Of a stretch of 64,000 nt of DNA, positions 9,337 to 18,385 are shown in pieces. The notes beneath the pieces are model-generated. The model ran no database searches, was not told the origin of the DNA, and saw only the letters and a program-made list of their open reading frames with translations. The position numbers and the translations under genes were made by a program. Position 1 is the stretch's first letter; every line of letters starts with the position of its first letter. The stretch is from NCBI GenBank assembly GCA_026387665.1, contig JAPLLG010000009.1:1-64000 (forward strand), given 5' to 3'. This DNA comes from Nitrospirota bacterium (GTDB taxonomy: Bacteria; Nitrospirota; Nitrospiria; Nitrospirales; Nitrospiraceae).

Positions 9337-10638
9337 CTAATGCGCCGCTGCACCAGCCGCTACCGGCTGATAGGGGCAACGCTGCAAACGGATATGCTCA
9401 TCAAACTCGTGGCGGAACAATTTCACACTGCTCTGGACCAGCACGGCTGCGCCGGTCACCAACGTGCAATAGCCGGTCCCCTTCACAAACCCGCAGAGCT
9501 GGAGGAGGCTATCCATGTCCTTCTGCGTCCCCTCGCCCTGCTCGATCTTGGTCAGCAGCGCGGCAAGATTGATCGTGCCCATCCGACAGGGAGGACACTG
9601 ACCACAACTCTCGCCCTTAAAGAAGTTCGAAAAATGCAGGGTCTTCGCCACCATACAGGTCGCATCATCGACCACGATCATGCCGGCTGACCCCAGCCCT
9701 GTGCCGGCCTTCTTCAAGGAATCGAAATCCATCGTCAGGTCGAGCTGATCGGCTGTAACCATCGAAAAGGCCGGGCCACCGGGAAAGACCGCCTTGATCT
9801 TACGCCCACCCGGCACGCCGCCGCCGCATGTATCAATCAGTTCCCGGATCGTGATCCCCATTGGCCGCTCGTACACGCCTGGCTTGTTGATGGCGCCACT
9901 GAGCGAGAACATCATCGTGCCGGGACACTTTTCCGTACCAACCTGCGTGAACCAGGCCGCACCCTTCTGGAGGATCCTCGGAATGTTGCAGAGGGTTTCA
10001 ACGTTGTTGACCAGCGTCGGTTTTCCGTACAGGCCGAAATCTGTCGGGTAAAACGGCGGCTTCTGTCTCGGCATCGCCGGCCGCCCTTGCATCGATTCAA
10101 GCATCGCGGTCTCTTCACCAGCCACGTAGCTTCCATAGCCGTCGAAGATTTGCAGGTCGAGATCCATCCCGCTGCCCATGGCATTCTTGCCCAGGAAGCC
10201 CCGCTCCTTCGCCTGCGCCAAGGCCTTCTTCAGATTCTCCCGCTCTTCCTCATACTCATGATTCAGATAGATGAAGGCCGCCTTAGCTTGCACCGTATAG
10301 GCCGCGATGAGGCAGCCTTCGATGAGCTGATGGGGCGCCTGCTTGAGCATATAGCGGTCCTTAAACGTGCCGGGCTCATGCTCACCTGCGTTGCAGACGA
10401 AGTAATGTTCTTTGACCCGGTGGTTGAGGACCTTTTCCCACTTGATGCCGGTGGGGAAGCCGGCGCCCCCGCGCCCACGGAGTCCGGCCTTCTTCAGTTC
10501 ATTGACGATATCGGTGGCGCTCAGCTCTTTGACGCACTTCTTCCAGGCCTCGTAGCCCCCGATTTTCAGATAGGCATCGATATCCCAAGGGGGCCCGTCA
10601 AGTGTTTGGAGAACTCGTGCGTCAGTTGCGGTCGTCAT
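9337..10638 (-). CDS. nuoF: NuoF-like NADH-binding flavoprotein subunit
   Basis: 433 residues, homologous to the 51-kDa subunit of complex I. FMN/NADH-binding segments GRGGAGFPTG, AGEHEPGTFKDR and AGEETAMLES are intact. The N3-type 4Fe-4S ligands appear as CGQCPPC plus a distal Cys in GTGYC. It would oxidise NADH or reduce NAD and pass electrons through FMN to its Fe-S cluster. No nuoE or nuoG homologue is adjacent; instead a 2Fe-2S ferredoxin follows by 12 nt. It may therefore serve another NAD-linked complex or pair with subunits encoded elsewhere. Start at 10638 has GAGGAA ahead. Confidence 0.9.
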   Translation of the reverse strand: MTTATDARVLQTLDGPPWDIDAYLKIGGYEAWKKCVKELSATDIVNELKKAGLRGRGGAGFPTGIKWEKVLNHRVKEHYFVCNAGEHEPGTFKDRYMLKQAPHQLIEGCLIAAYTVQAKAAFIYLNHEYEEERENLKKALAQAKERGFLGKNAMGSGMDLDLQIFDGYGSYVAGEETAMLESMQGRPAMPRQKPPFYPTDFGLYGKPTLVNNVETLCNIPRILQKGAAWFTQVGTEKCPGTMMFSLSGAINKPGVYERPMGITIRELIDTCGGGVPGGRKIKAVFPGGPAFSMVTADQLDLTMDFDSLKKAGTGLGSAGMIVVDDATCMVAKTLHFSNFFKGESCGQCPPCRMGTINLAALLTKIEQGEGTQKDMDSLLQLCGFVKGTGYCTLVTGAAVLVQSSVKLFRHEFDEHIRLQRCPYQPVAAGAAAH

Positions 10639-10836
10639 GCGCCATTCCTCACCCATTTGGCTCAAAGTATGGAGCGATACTATAAAGTGCCTCGCCCATC
10701 TTCGTCAAGGCAATGACCCGATAATAGGCCTGAATCTCAACGACTTAGGGCCACTGCCCCATAGGGAACTGGGCATATTGGCCATTTGAGCCGGTTGCGT
10801 GAATGCTGGAGGGTCTCAGCGAGGGGGGAATGAGTT

Positions 10837-10866
10837 GATCGCCGGCGGGCTTTCCCGTCGGCGATC
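10837..10866 (-). terminator. Terminator-like hairpin after the membrane-protein gene
   Basis: A 13-bp stem with one mismatch (GATCGCCGGCGGG/CCCGTCGGCGATC) with a 4-nt loop lies 10 nt downstream of the stop of the 10877-11473 gene. No strong T-run follows on the minus strand. Confidence 0.5.
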
Positions 10867-10876
10867 AGAGAAAATC

Positions 10877-11473
10877 CTACTTGAGGTGGCTGCCGGCAGC
10901 CATAAACAACAGCATGGGAATCGACAACATAAAATTGACCCGCGACGCGAGGAGCGCCGTCCGGCCCCATTGGGCCATTTCCGCCGGCGCCGGGGTTCCC
11001 TGAGCTGCCGCTGCCGCAGTCACCGCCGCGATGATCTTCTTCTGGTTCGGCCAAATGATTGCGTGGACGTTGGCCATCATGATGATACCCAAGACGCCAC
11101 CGATCATGAGCGCGGTCGCGCCTGCGCCGCCCTGCATGCCATAGGTTTTCGCGTACAAGAGGATCCCGGCCAGCACCGTGACCGTGGCGCCATAACGGAA
11201 CCAGTTCAACGCGGCAGGCATCAACTTGGGAATCACGATATTCTTGGTTGGACCGTCCAGACTCTTCAGGAAGGCGGCATTGATGAGGTTGAAGAAATAC
11301 AACAGTCCGATCCAGGTGATCCCGGCTAGAAAGTGAACCCAGCGCAACAACAGACCGGCCCAGTCTGCCTCGCCGACCCCAACACCGGCCATACCGAGAT
11401 ACCCCACCATCAACACTGCGGTCAGCGCAAACCCTGCGCCGATCGTCTGCATCGGATTCTCAAGAAATTTCAT
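10877..11473 (-). CDS. Multi-pass membrane protein, PuuD-like N-terminal domain
   Basis: 198 residues with about five hydrophobic segments (near 12-32, 42-65, 95-115, 120-140 and 175-192). WVHFLAGITWIGLLYFFN and ANVHAIIWPNQKK resemble the membrane region of the urate-hydroxylase PuuD / UPF0093-like family, where the conserved His residues could bind heme. The cytochrome c part of true PuuD is absent. The ATG at 11473 lies after a reasonable ribosome site (AGGAGA). It sits between mdh and nuoF; a role in membrane redox chemistry is only an inference. Confidence 0.65.
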   Translation of the reverse strand: MKFLENPMQTIGAGFALTAVLMVGYLGMAGVGVGEADWAGLLLRWVHFLAGITWIGLLYFFNLINAAFLKSLDGPTKNIVIPKLMPAALNWFRYGATVTVLAGILLYAKTYGMQGGAGATALMIGGVLGIIMMANVHAIIWPNQKKIIAAVTAAAAAQGTPAPAEMAQWGRTALLASRVNFMLSIPMLLFMAAGSHLK

Positions 11474-11529
11474 TATGTCTCCTTAGTTTCAGTGAACTGC
11501 TCCGCGCATTCTGTACTGTAGGCCCGCTT

Positions 11530-11632
11530 CGCTTGTCAAGCGAACGAAGCTCGTCACGCGTCAACCGTCATTCGTCAACCGAGGCACCGCTTCCATTTTC
11601 GCGTCGATTGGCGCATGACGATTGACGGTTTC
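11530..11632. repeat. Imperfect inverted repeat between mdh and the membrane-protein gene
   Basis: CAACCGTCATTCGTCAA near 11568 and CATGACGATTGACGG near 11615 form an imperfect hairpin just after the mdh stop. Probably the mdh transcript end. Confidence 0.45.
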
Positions 11633-11634
11633 CC

Positions 11635-12573
11635 CTATGCCATCAACCGGTCGACGGTCGCGCAGAGTTCGCGCACCGCGCGAGCAGAATTTTCCAGCCC
11701 CGCCTGTTCTTCCGCCGTCAGCTCATATTCGACCACCTGCTCCGCCCCGCCCCGGCCCAGCTTAACCGGCACCCCGACCACGACATCCTTCAATCCATAT
11801 TCGCCCTCGCAGAGCACCGCACAGGGCAACACTCGCTTCTGATCCTTCATGATCGCCTCGACCATGTCGACCGCCGAAGCGGACGGGGCATAGAACGCGC
11901 TGCCGGTCTTTAAGAGGCCGACGATTTCGGCGCCCCCTTCACGAGTCCGCTTCACGATCGCCTCCAACCGCTCCTTCGACATCAACTCGGACACAGGCTT
12001 TCCCTTCACTGTCGTATAGCGCGACAGGGGCACCATCGTATCCCCATGCCCCCCCAGCACCATCGCATCCACATCGGGACCTGGCACACTCAACTCGGCG
12101 GCAATGAAGGAACGCATACGGGCGGAATCGAGCACCCCCGCCATCCCCAGGACCCGTGATTTCGGCAAGCCACTGACGCGGCGCGCCACATGGACCATCG
12201 CATCCAACGGGTTGGTGACGAGAATCAGAATAACGTTCGGCGAGCGGGAGACCAGCTCCGAAACGACCGACTTCACGATCTTGGCATTCGTGGCCAACAA
12301 CTCGTCGCGGCTCATCCCCGGCTTGCGAGGGATGCCCGACGTAATCACCGCCACCGCCGAGCCGGCCGTTTCATCGTAGCCGTTGGTGCCGACAACGCGG
12401 GTGCCATAGCCGCAGACAGGCCCGGCCTGCGTGATATCGAGCGCCTTGCCTTGCGGAACCCCCTCGACGATGTCGACGAGCACGACCTCGTAAGCGTCCT
12501 TCTCCGCCAGCCGCTGCGCCGTCGTGCCGCCGACGTTTCCCGCCCCCACCACCGTAATCTTGGGTCTTCCCAT
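11635..12573 (-). CDS. mdh: Malate dehydrogenase (LDH-like type)
   Basis: 312 residues. Reversible NAD-dependent oxidation of malate to oxaloacetate. Rossmann motif GAGNVGG at the N-terminus, mobile-loop [13 protein letters not shown] with substrate arginines, VTNPLDAMV and the catalytic His in GGHGDTMVP. Two ATG codons are adjacent; the second (12573) is 6 nt from GAGGAG and is preferred. In an autotroph with a reductive TCA cycle it would work in the reducing direction, an inference from the proposed organism. Confidence 0.96.
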   Translation of the reverse strand: MGRPKITVVGAGNVGGTTAQRLAEKDAYEVVLVDIVEGVPQGKALDITQAGPVCGYGTRVVGTNGYDETAGSAVAVITSGIPRKPGMSRDELLATNAKIVKSVVSELVSRSPNVILILVTNPLDAMVHVARRVSGLPKSRVLGMAGVLDSARMRSFIAAELSVPGPDVDAMVLGGHGDTMVPLSRYTTVKGKPVSELMSKERLEAIVKRTREGGAEIVGLLKTGSAFYAPSASAVDMVEAIMKDQKRVLPCAVLCEGEYGLKDVVVGVPVKLGRGGAEQVVEYELTAEEQAGLENSARAVRELCATVDRLMA

Positions 12574-12591
12574 CATCTACTCCTCGTCAAA

Positions 12592-12657
12592 CGTGAGACG
12601 TGAAACGTAAAACGTGAAACGCAGGCCCCCCTGACGTCTCACCTTTCACCTCTCACG
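12592..12657. repeat. Hairpin repeat family C, extended copy at a stop codon
   Basis: CGTGAGACGTGAAACGT and ACGTCTCACCTTTCACCTCTCACG form an inverted pair. The right arm contains the TGA stop (12653-12655, minus strand) of the next gene. The unit GTGAAACGT/ACGTTTCAC recurs at 48.3, 49.9 and 58.9 kb. Confidence 0.6.
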
Positions 12658-13060
12658 GATGTTCGTGCTCCGTCCAGCCCGCAACTTTGAAATTGATGGT
12701 GCAGACGAAATTTTCACCATCGTAGAAATTGACCTTGATCTTCTTCTTGCCATAAGTCTTGGCCAGAAAGCCATCCGGATCATCGACCAACTCCTGATAC
12801 CCGCCCGCCGGATACTCGCCGAGGTCGTGGAAGACCACGATCATCCCGACTTTGACTTCCTGTAACAGCTTGGCCCAGCAGCGGGGATAGACCTCCCAAA
12901 ACTTGGCCTCGATCATTTCCTTCGTCGGCTCCGGGCGATCCTCCCCCGGCTTGGTCGGCTGCGCGAACTTCGCCAGCCGACGGACATAGGGATACTGATT
13001 CCCCGTAAACAGCTTGTGCAGCCAGGGCGGCACTGCCGGTCGCTCAGTTTCGTTGCTCAT
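12653..13060 (-). CDS. Conserved hypothetical protein in the NorD neighbourhood
   Basis: 135 residues, soluble, no signal peptide. Aromatic and charged (PPWLHKLFTG, PRCWAKLLQEV, VVFHDLGEYPAGG, VNFYDGENFVCTINFK). A family is not recognised. The start at 13060 (MSNETERP) is taken because any extension would run inside the norD-like gene in another frame. It begins 25 nt after norD stops, so it probably belongs to the same transcript and may help the NorD/NorQ machinery. That link rests on position only. Confidence 0.7.
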   Translation of the reverse strand: MSNETERPAVPPWLHKLFTGNQYPYVRRLAKFAQPTKPGEDRPEPTKEMIEAKFWEVYPRCWAKLLQEVKVGMIVVFHDLGEYPAGGYQELVDDPDGFLAKTYGKKKIKVNFYDGENFVCTINFKVAGWTEHEHP

Positions 13061-13085
13061 GTATCTTCTCTGCCCCTTAATTCTG

Positions 13086-16000
13086 TTAGGTCGTGAGCCG
13101 TTGATAGATCTTCGGCAATCGCTTCGGCAAGGCTTCGATGTGATCGATGACCGCGAACTGCACGTCCCCGTACATTCGCCGGACATACCCATCGGCCTCC
13201 CGATCGATCGTGATACAAAACGGATGCACCCCCCGCTGACGCGCCTCGCGCAAGGCCGCCTTCGTGTCTTCCAGCGAATACTCGTCCTTGTAGCCGTCGT
13301 CGAGCGGGCGCCCATCGCTGATGAGGACGAGTAGTCTCGTCCGCGCCTCTCGTTCCAGTAATTTGGCCGTGGCATGGCGAATGGCCGCCCCATCGCGGTT
13401 CTGCTGCATAGGCACCAGGCCGCCCAGCCGCTGCGCAGCCTTCCCGCTCAACCGGTCGTCGAAATCCTTGACCACCAGAAAGTCCACTTGCCCGCGGCCC
13501 TGGCCCGAATAGCCATAGAGCGCATATTGATCTCCGACCGATTCCAGCGCTTCGCACAAAAGGACCAGCCCCTCTTTCTCCAGATCGATCACGCGGCGCC
13601 CACTCTCCAACTGGCGGCTGGTGGACCCGCTCACATCGACCAGAAATGCAGCCGCGACATCCCGCTCTTTCCGTTCACGTCTGACGTAAATCCGGTCCGA
13701 CAGGTCTGCTCCCGCCGCCCGCTCCGCGCACATCCGCACCGCCGCATCCACGTCCAGTTCGTCGCCGTCCGCTTGGCCCGGCACGCGCCGCAACCCCGGC
13801 GGCCGCAACCCTTCGAAGAACCGTCGCAGGGCCGAGACCTCGCTCCGATGCTCGCTCAAAGTGGCGCTCACGATATCCCCGCTCCCCTCCTCCGCGGCAC
13901 GTTCAACGACGCGGCACCAGTTGAGGCGGTAGTCGTCGATCCTCTGGTCCCATTCCGGATAACGTACCGCGCGATCGCCAGGTCCTGCATGATCAACCGG
14001 CGCCGGCTGCTCGACCTTCACGTCCAGGAGCTCTTCCACCTGGGAGGGCAACTGCCGTCCCCCGGTAAGCCGATCACCTTCCGTCTCCGTGCGCGTGCCC
14101 CCTCGATTCTGCTGACCCTGAGACGAGGATTCCTGCGACCCGCCTGCCGCGCTCGCCATACGCTGAATCTCTTCCGACTGTGGTTGATCATCCTGCATCC
14201 GCCCATCCTGTGCATTCTGCCTGATGAACTCGGGATTCATCGCTCCACGATAAACCCAGTTGGTGACGGGACGATAATCCTCGCCACTCTGGTCTGATAC
14301 GGAAGGGCCCACGCCCACCTCCTCCAACGCATCATCGGCTTGCGCTCCCTGGATCATGGCGCCCTTCGGCGCCAACAGCTCTTCCAGCCGCACATACAGC
14401 ACATGAGCCAGGCGCACCGATTCTTCCGCTGTCGCCGTGGGAACCAGAATCGCCTGGCACAGGGGCCAGAGAATGGCGATCTCGTCCTTGATGGCTTCGT
14501 GAATCGCGATGGGCTGCGAAGCCGCGGTCGAAAGCTGGAGCAGTTGATCGACGACGAGTTCCTTGACGGTCAGCCCGTGCGTCAGCGACCTGGTCTCGAT
14601 AGATTCCCGCGCCAATTGCTGGAGATCCCGTTGTAGTCCCGGGTACTCCCGCTGCAACAGAAACTCCACCCTCGCATCCTCCACAAGCATCCATAAATCC
14701 TGGATCAAGCCCGGATGGGGATAGAAACGAAAGAGCGATGCCAAACTGTCCGGCTCGGCCTGTTTCGTACGGCCATACTTCTGCCGCAGAACCACAATCA
14801 AATCGGCGAATGGCGCAAGGGTCAGCCGATAGGTCCCGAACTCCACATGCCCCGCTTCATGAGCTGCCATGACCAGATACAGTCGCGTATTTTCTTCAGC
14901 CGTGGGATAGCGGCGGAGGAGCGATGGCAGCGAAATGGTGCGCCCGTCCTGGCTCACCGTCGCGCGCGCAAGCGTCTCCTGACTCAGCGAGTCGGGAAGC
15001 GCCTGAATCGTCATGTCCATCCCACAGAGCCCCTGCACGAACAGCTTCACGGTCCTGGCCACCTGCCTGAGCGGCACACCGCTCAAGGCTGTTTCCACCG
15101 AGGTCAGGGCCTTCTGCGACTCCAGGGCAAAGTAGGCCCTAGCTCCTTCGACGCTGTAGGCCAGGACTTCCATCCCGGCCGTGAACCAGGCCTCGAAGCG
15201 GGCCTTGGCCTCCGCAGATTCGCCGATCAGGCTTACCAATTCAGGCGCGCGCCGCAAATAGGCCAGCGCCGTCTCCGCATCGCGTTCTGCGAGCAAGGCC
15301 CCATATTGCAAGACCTTGAGCCGCCAGGCCTCATTCGGCACGACGCGCAACAGGCGGGGCGACTCCGACAGCCAGGCAATGCCAGACGCAGGATCGCGCT
15401 CAGCCAGCAACGAACCGACCGTGACGACCTTGGCCCTCACCGATGGGTCTTCGAGATCGCCGAGGATGAGCGGACTGGAGCGGAGAAATTCGATGGTCCC
15501 GAAATAGTCCGTCTTGCCGAAACTGTTCTGAGAAATCAGTTTCAGCCCGAACGTCGCCCAGGCCCTGGCCTCCTGAAGAGGCAACACGCGGGCGACCGCA
15601 GGAATTTGACGGATGTACTCCAGCGCCACGACAAAATCGACCTGGGTCAATTCGAACCCGACCTCCAGCCAGGCTCCCAATTGATCCGGCGCGATGACCG
15701 TCACCACCTCCGGCGAGACACGGAGGAATTCCAGCGCGACGTTCGCATCCTGCTCGGCCAGCTCCAGGGCAGTTTTCAGCACCAGCGACCGAGCTGATGG
15801 TGAATCGATCAGACCCAGGACCAGCGGGCTCTCTTTAAAATACTTCAACCCGATCGCACCGGAGGATCCGGCTAACGCAATCCCCAAATCCAGCCAGGCC
15901 ACCGCATCGCTCAACCGATCCCGCCATTGCAAATCCGGGAACGACTCGATGGCGGCACGAGTAACTTTCGAAGAAATCTCCTCCAGCTCGTCGAACAGCA

Positions 16001-16127
16001 GCAACACGCCCTCCACCTGATTCGGTTTCGCGGAAGCCCCGGCGAGATCAGCGACCAGCTGCTGAGCCGGAACAGCCCCCAGCTCCTCGGCCAGTTTCGC
16101 GATCAATTGTTGATGAGTATCCGACAT
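13086..16127 (-). CDS. NorD/CbbO-like VWA-domain protein
   Basis: 1013 residues. The N-terminal 350 residues contain helical repeats of about 35 residues (LLAERDPASGIAWLSESP, LLAERDAETALAYLRRAP). The middle has an HExxH-type motif (H423-E424-x-x-H427) followed by LVEDARVEF. A low-complexity Gln/Gly/Arg linker leads to a C-terminal VWA domain (about 825-1013) with intact MIDAS residues DVSGS, NRDG and SDG. NorD/CbbO proteins pair with MoxR ATPases (NorQ/CbbQ) to insert metal or remodel an enzyme complex. The norQ-like gene is 1.2 kb upstream on the same strand. No norB, norC or Rubisco gene is in the window, so the client is unknown. Confidence 0.88.
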   Translation of the reverse strand: MSDTHQQLIAKLAEELGAVPAQQLVADLAGASAKPNQVEGVLLLFDELEEISSKVTRAAIESFPDLQWRDRLSDAVAWLDLGIALAGSSGAIGLKYFKESPLVLGLIDSPSARSLVLKTALELAEQDANVALEFLRVSPEVVTVIAPDQLGAWLEVGFELTQVDFVVALEYIRQIPAVARVLPLQEARAWATFGLKLISQNSFGKTDYFGTIEFLRSSPLILGDLEDPSVRAKVVTVGSLLAERDPASGIAWLSESPRLLRVVPNEAWRLKVLQYGALLAERDAETALAYLRRAPELVSLIGESAEAKARFEAWFTAGMEVLAYSVEGARAYFALESQKALTSVETALSGVPLRQVARTVKLFVQGLCGMDMTIQALPDSLSQETLARATVSQDGRTISLPSLLRRYPTAEENTRLYLVMAAHEAGHVEFGTYRLTLAPFADLIVVLRQKYGRTKQAEPDSLASLFRFYPHPGLIQDLWMLVEDARVEFLLQREYPGLQRDLQQLARESIETRSLTHGLTVKELVVDQLLQLSTAASQPIAIHEAIKDEIAILWPLCQAILVPTATAEESVRLAHVLYVRLEELLAPKGAMIQGAQADDALEEVGVGPSVSDQSGEDYRPVTNWVYRGAMNPEFIRQNAQDGRMQDDQPQSEEIQRMASAAGGSQESSSQGQQNRGGTRTETEGDRLTGGRQLPSQVEELLDVKVEQPAPVDHAGPGDRAVRYPEWDQRIDDYRLNWCRVVERAAEEGSGDIVSATLSEHRSEVSALRRFFEGLRPPGLRRVPGQADGDELDVDAAVRMCAERAAGADLSDRIYVRRERKERDVAAAFLVDVSGSTSRQLESGRRVIDLEKEGLVLLCEALESVGDQYALYGYSGQGRGQVDFLVVKDFDDRLSGKAAQRLGGLVPMQQNRDGAAIRHATAKLLEREARTRLLVLISDGRPLDDGYKDEYSLEDTKAALREARQRGVHPFCITIDREADGYVRRMYGDVQFAVIDHIEALPKRLPKIYQRLTT

Positions 16128-16320
16128 CTCGGTTCTCGGTCCATTCAGACAAATGTACAGGAAGTAATGGGAAGTACCGGATTGTAAAGGACGCCCTGGC
16201 GCTTGTAAACTACGCGCTTGCGCGCAGACATGGGGCAAAAGGCCCGAGGCTAGAGGGTGGGAATCGGGTTTGCCTCTCGCCCCTGGCCCTTCGCCTCTAG
16301 CCTATCGAAAGGATTTCGGA

Positions 16321-16746
16321 ATGGCCGAGCCCAAGCCAGAGAGTATCGAGAAAATATTGAAGTTCGTGAAGGGATTCGCGGAGAAAAGCGGAACCTCTAT
16401 GCACCCGACTCCCGCCGTCACCGAAGCCGTCGTCAAAGGCCTCGCGATGCATATCGATGAGCTGGGAAAACCCCTCTGCCCCTGCAACTTCTACAAGGAT
16501 AAACAGGCAGAAGCCAAACTCCGCCGGTGGATGTGCGCCTGCGACGAAATGCAGATCTACAAATATTGCCACTGCCTGTTATTCGTGAAGGACGACGGCA
16601 TGCCGATTACGGAATATCTTCCGGAAGGCCACGAAGGGCGGGAAATCTACGGCCTCGTCACAGACCCAACCCCCGACAAGGGCCGAGCCCTGAAACACAA
16701 AGCCGCGCAGACCTCTCCTCTCCCCTCCGACACAGACTCGAAATAA
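16321..16746 (+). CDS. Ferredoxin-thioredoxin reductase catalytic-domain-like protein
   Basis: 141 residues. The three Cys pairs of the FTR beta subunit are present in order: CPC (CPCNFYKD), CAC (MCACDEMQ) and CHC (KYCHCLLF), the signature of a 4Fe-4S cluster beside a redox disulfide. FTR uses reduced ferredoxin to reduce thioredoxin-like proteins. No variable subunit or thioredoxin gene is adjacent. It is the only plus-strand gene in this long minus-strand run, divergent from norD with 193 nt between them. The ATG at 16321 has AAAGGA ahead. A C-terminal tail of about 30 residues is unstructured. Confidence 0.85.
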   Translation: MAEPKPESIEKILKFVKGFAEKSGTSMHPTPAVTEAVVKGLAMHIDELGKPLCPCNFYKDKQAEAKLRRWMCACDEMQIYKYCHCLLFVKDDGMPITEYLPEGHEGREIYGLVTDPTPDKGRALKHKAAQTSPLPSDTDSK

Positions 16747-16826
16747 ACACCCGCGCAGCCCTTCTTCCCCGCTTTTTCACTCACCCCGTGGCGGGGCGGA
16801 GGGAGCGACCTCCACCCCTCACCCCC

Positions 16827-17135
16827 TCACGACTTCTGCGGCCCCAGGTTCAAGCGAGCCAGCACCAGCTGCGAGGTGACTCCTTTAAGCAGGACACGTT
16901 TGTGCCGACCGCTCGCACCGGATTGGATCTGCACCGAACTGGAAGGGATCGAGAGTTGGCTGGCTAAGAACCGGATCAATTCGTCGTTGGCTGCGCCCTC
17001 GACCGGAGGCGCGGCCACGCGGATCTTGATCGCGTCGCCATGGAAGCCCACACATTCGGTGCGGGAAGCTTTCGGCTGGATATGAACGGAAAGGACCGCC
17101 CCGGCTTTGCTGTCCTGCACAATGAGCGCATTCAT
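16827..17135 (-). CDS. DUF167 / YggU family protein
   Basis: 102 residues. Typical YggU pattern: LSVHIQPKASRTECVG, IKIRVAAPPVEGAANDELIRFLA and IQSGASGRHKRVLL. The small alpha/beta fold is known structurally but its function is not established. ATG at 17135 chosen; an in-frame TTG five codons earlier is less likely. It lies between the norQ-like gene and the norD-like gene, separated from the first by composite repeat A7. Confidence 0.88.
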   Translation of the reverse strand: MNALIVQDSKAGAVLSVHIQPKASRTECVGFHGDAIKIRVAAPPVEGAANDELIRFLASQLSIPSSSVQIQSGASGRHKRVLLKGVTSQLVLARLNLGPQKS

Positions 17136-17183
17136 CTGTGATAGAGCCAACAGCCTAACAAAGCTTGCTCATTTACGTTGTCC

Positions 17184-17349
17184 CAGGATGCTCAAAAAGA
17201 CCGTCCAACAAGGCCGCAGCGAGCGACCCTTCACTTGGGCGGTTGGGACGACCCCAACTGCGCGCGTCCAACGAGGGTCTTCTGAGACCGCGCGTTGCGC
17301 GAGCACAGGGATCACCCCAGCCGCCCCACTCCGTTTTTCAGCATCCTGG
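17184..17349. repeat. Palindromic repeat family A, copy 7, carrying a family B repeat inside
   Basis: The A ends are present: CAGGATGCTCAAAAAGACCG and its counterpart TTTTTCAGCATCCTG, plus GTCCAACAAGGCCGCAGCGAGC. From about 17222 to 17334 the usual A centre is replaced by a B element: arms GGCGGTTGGG/CCCCAGCCGCC and core TGCGCGCGTCCAACGAGG ... GCGTTGCGCGAGCAC. It ends 6 nt before the stop of the norQ-like gene. Confidence 0.88.
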
Positions 17350-17355
17350 AATGGA

Positions 17356-18174
17356 TTAGAAAATGGCCTTCACCAACTCCAGAATGCTGCGCTGCATATC
17401 GGGATCGTCGGTGATCGGACGAGCAATCGCGACATCGCAGGCCCGGTCGGTAGCTACACCCTGCCGGATGAGGGTTCCGGCATAGATCAGCAATCTAGTG
17501 CTGACCCCTTCTTCCAACCCATGGTTTTTGAGGTTCCGCACCTTGCCCGCCAGCTTGACCAACTTGGCCGCCAGGTCGCGATCGACCCCCGCTTCCCGCT
17601 CGACCACGGTGGTTTCAATGTCGGGCGCCGGATAGTCGAACTGAATCGCCATGAAACGCTGCTTCGTGCTTTGCTTCAAATCCTTGAGCACGCTCTGGTA
17701 CCCGGGGTTGTAGGAAATGACGAGGAGGAAATTGTCAGCCGCTTCGATCACCTGCCCTTTTTTTTCGATCGGCAACAGACGGCGATCGTCGCTCAGGGGA
17801 TGGATGATGACCGTCGTGTCCTTCCGCGCCTCGACGATTTCGTCCAGATAGACGATCGCGCCATGTTTCACGCCGAGCGTCAGGGGCCCATCGACCCAGA
17901 CCGTCTCTTGGCCCTTGAGCAGATACCGACCCACGAGATCTGAGGCGGTAAGGTCTTCATGGCAGGCTACCGTGATCAAGGGGCGACCAAGCCGGTAGGC
18001 CATATGCTGGACGAAGCGAGTCTTGCCGCAGCCGGTCGGCCCCTTGAGCATGACCGGCATCTTGCTGTTCGCCGCAATCGTAAACAGACCGATCTCGCCA
18101 TGGACCTCCGCGTAGAAGGGCTCCCGCTCGATCCGATATTGCTCAACGTCAACTTCGCGTGACTGCTGACTCAT
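17356..18174 (-). CDS. NorQ/CbbQ-like MoxR AAA+ ATPase
   Basis: 272 residues. Walker [11 protein letters not shown] (about 45), Walker [12 protein letters not shown], sensor VISYNPGYQ and the C-terminal NorQ-type region with [13 protein letters not shown]. The ATPase works with a VWA partner to activate a metalloenzyme; the NorD-like gene downstream is the obvious partner. Start at 18174 (MSQQSREVD) is favoured over a 16-residue extension. Bounded by repeats A2 (upstream) and A7 (downstream). Confidence 0.92.
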   Translation of the reverse strand: MSQQSREVDVEQYRIEREPFYAEVHGEIGLFTIAANSKMPVMLKGPTGCGKTRFVQHMAYRLGRPLITVACHEDLTASDLVGRYLLKGQETVWVDGPLTLGVKHGAIVYLDEIVEARKDTTVIIHPLSDDRRLLPIEKKGQVIEAADNFLLVISYNPGYQSVLKDLKQSTKQRFMAIQFDYPAPDIETTVVEREAGVDRDLAAKLVKLAGKVRNLKNHGLEEGVSTRLLIYAGTLIRQGVATDRACDVAIARPITDDPDMQRSILELVKAIF

Positions 18175-18260
18175 GGTTTCTGCCCTTGTTGGTTGACACG
18201 ATGTTGCACTGTGGTACGGCACGATAAACGGAACCGAGGATGAAGATCAAGCAATCAGGC

Positions 18261-18383
18261 AGGATGCTGAAAATGGCCGTCCAGCAAGGCCGCAGGTGAG
18301 TCGAAACCGGAGGCGTACCCTTCAGGGGTACGTTGAGGATTTCGATGAGCCGAGAACGAAGCTGGCGGCCATTTTCAGCATCC
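18261..18383. repeat. Palindromic repeat family A, copy 2
   Basis: Arms AGGATGCTGAAAATGGCCG and CGGCCATTTTCAGCATCCT are perfect complements. The centre has GGCGTACCCTTCAGGGGTACG and GAGAACGAAGCTGGCGG. It ends 2 nt before the stop of the histidine kinase gene. Confidence 0.92.
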
Positions 18384-18385
18384 TA

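Noticed and set aside
13061-13393. N-terminal extension of about 110 residues on the gene after norD
   Set aside because: It lies wholly within the norD-like gene in another frame, is Arg/Ser-rich like antisense-type translation, and the true gene has a plausible start at 13060.
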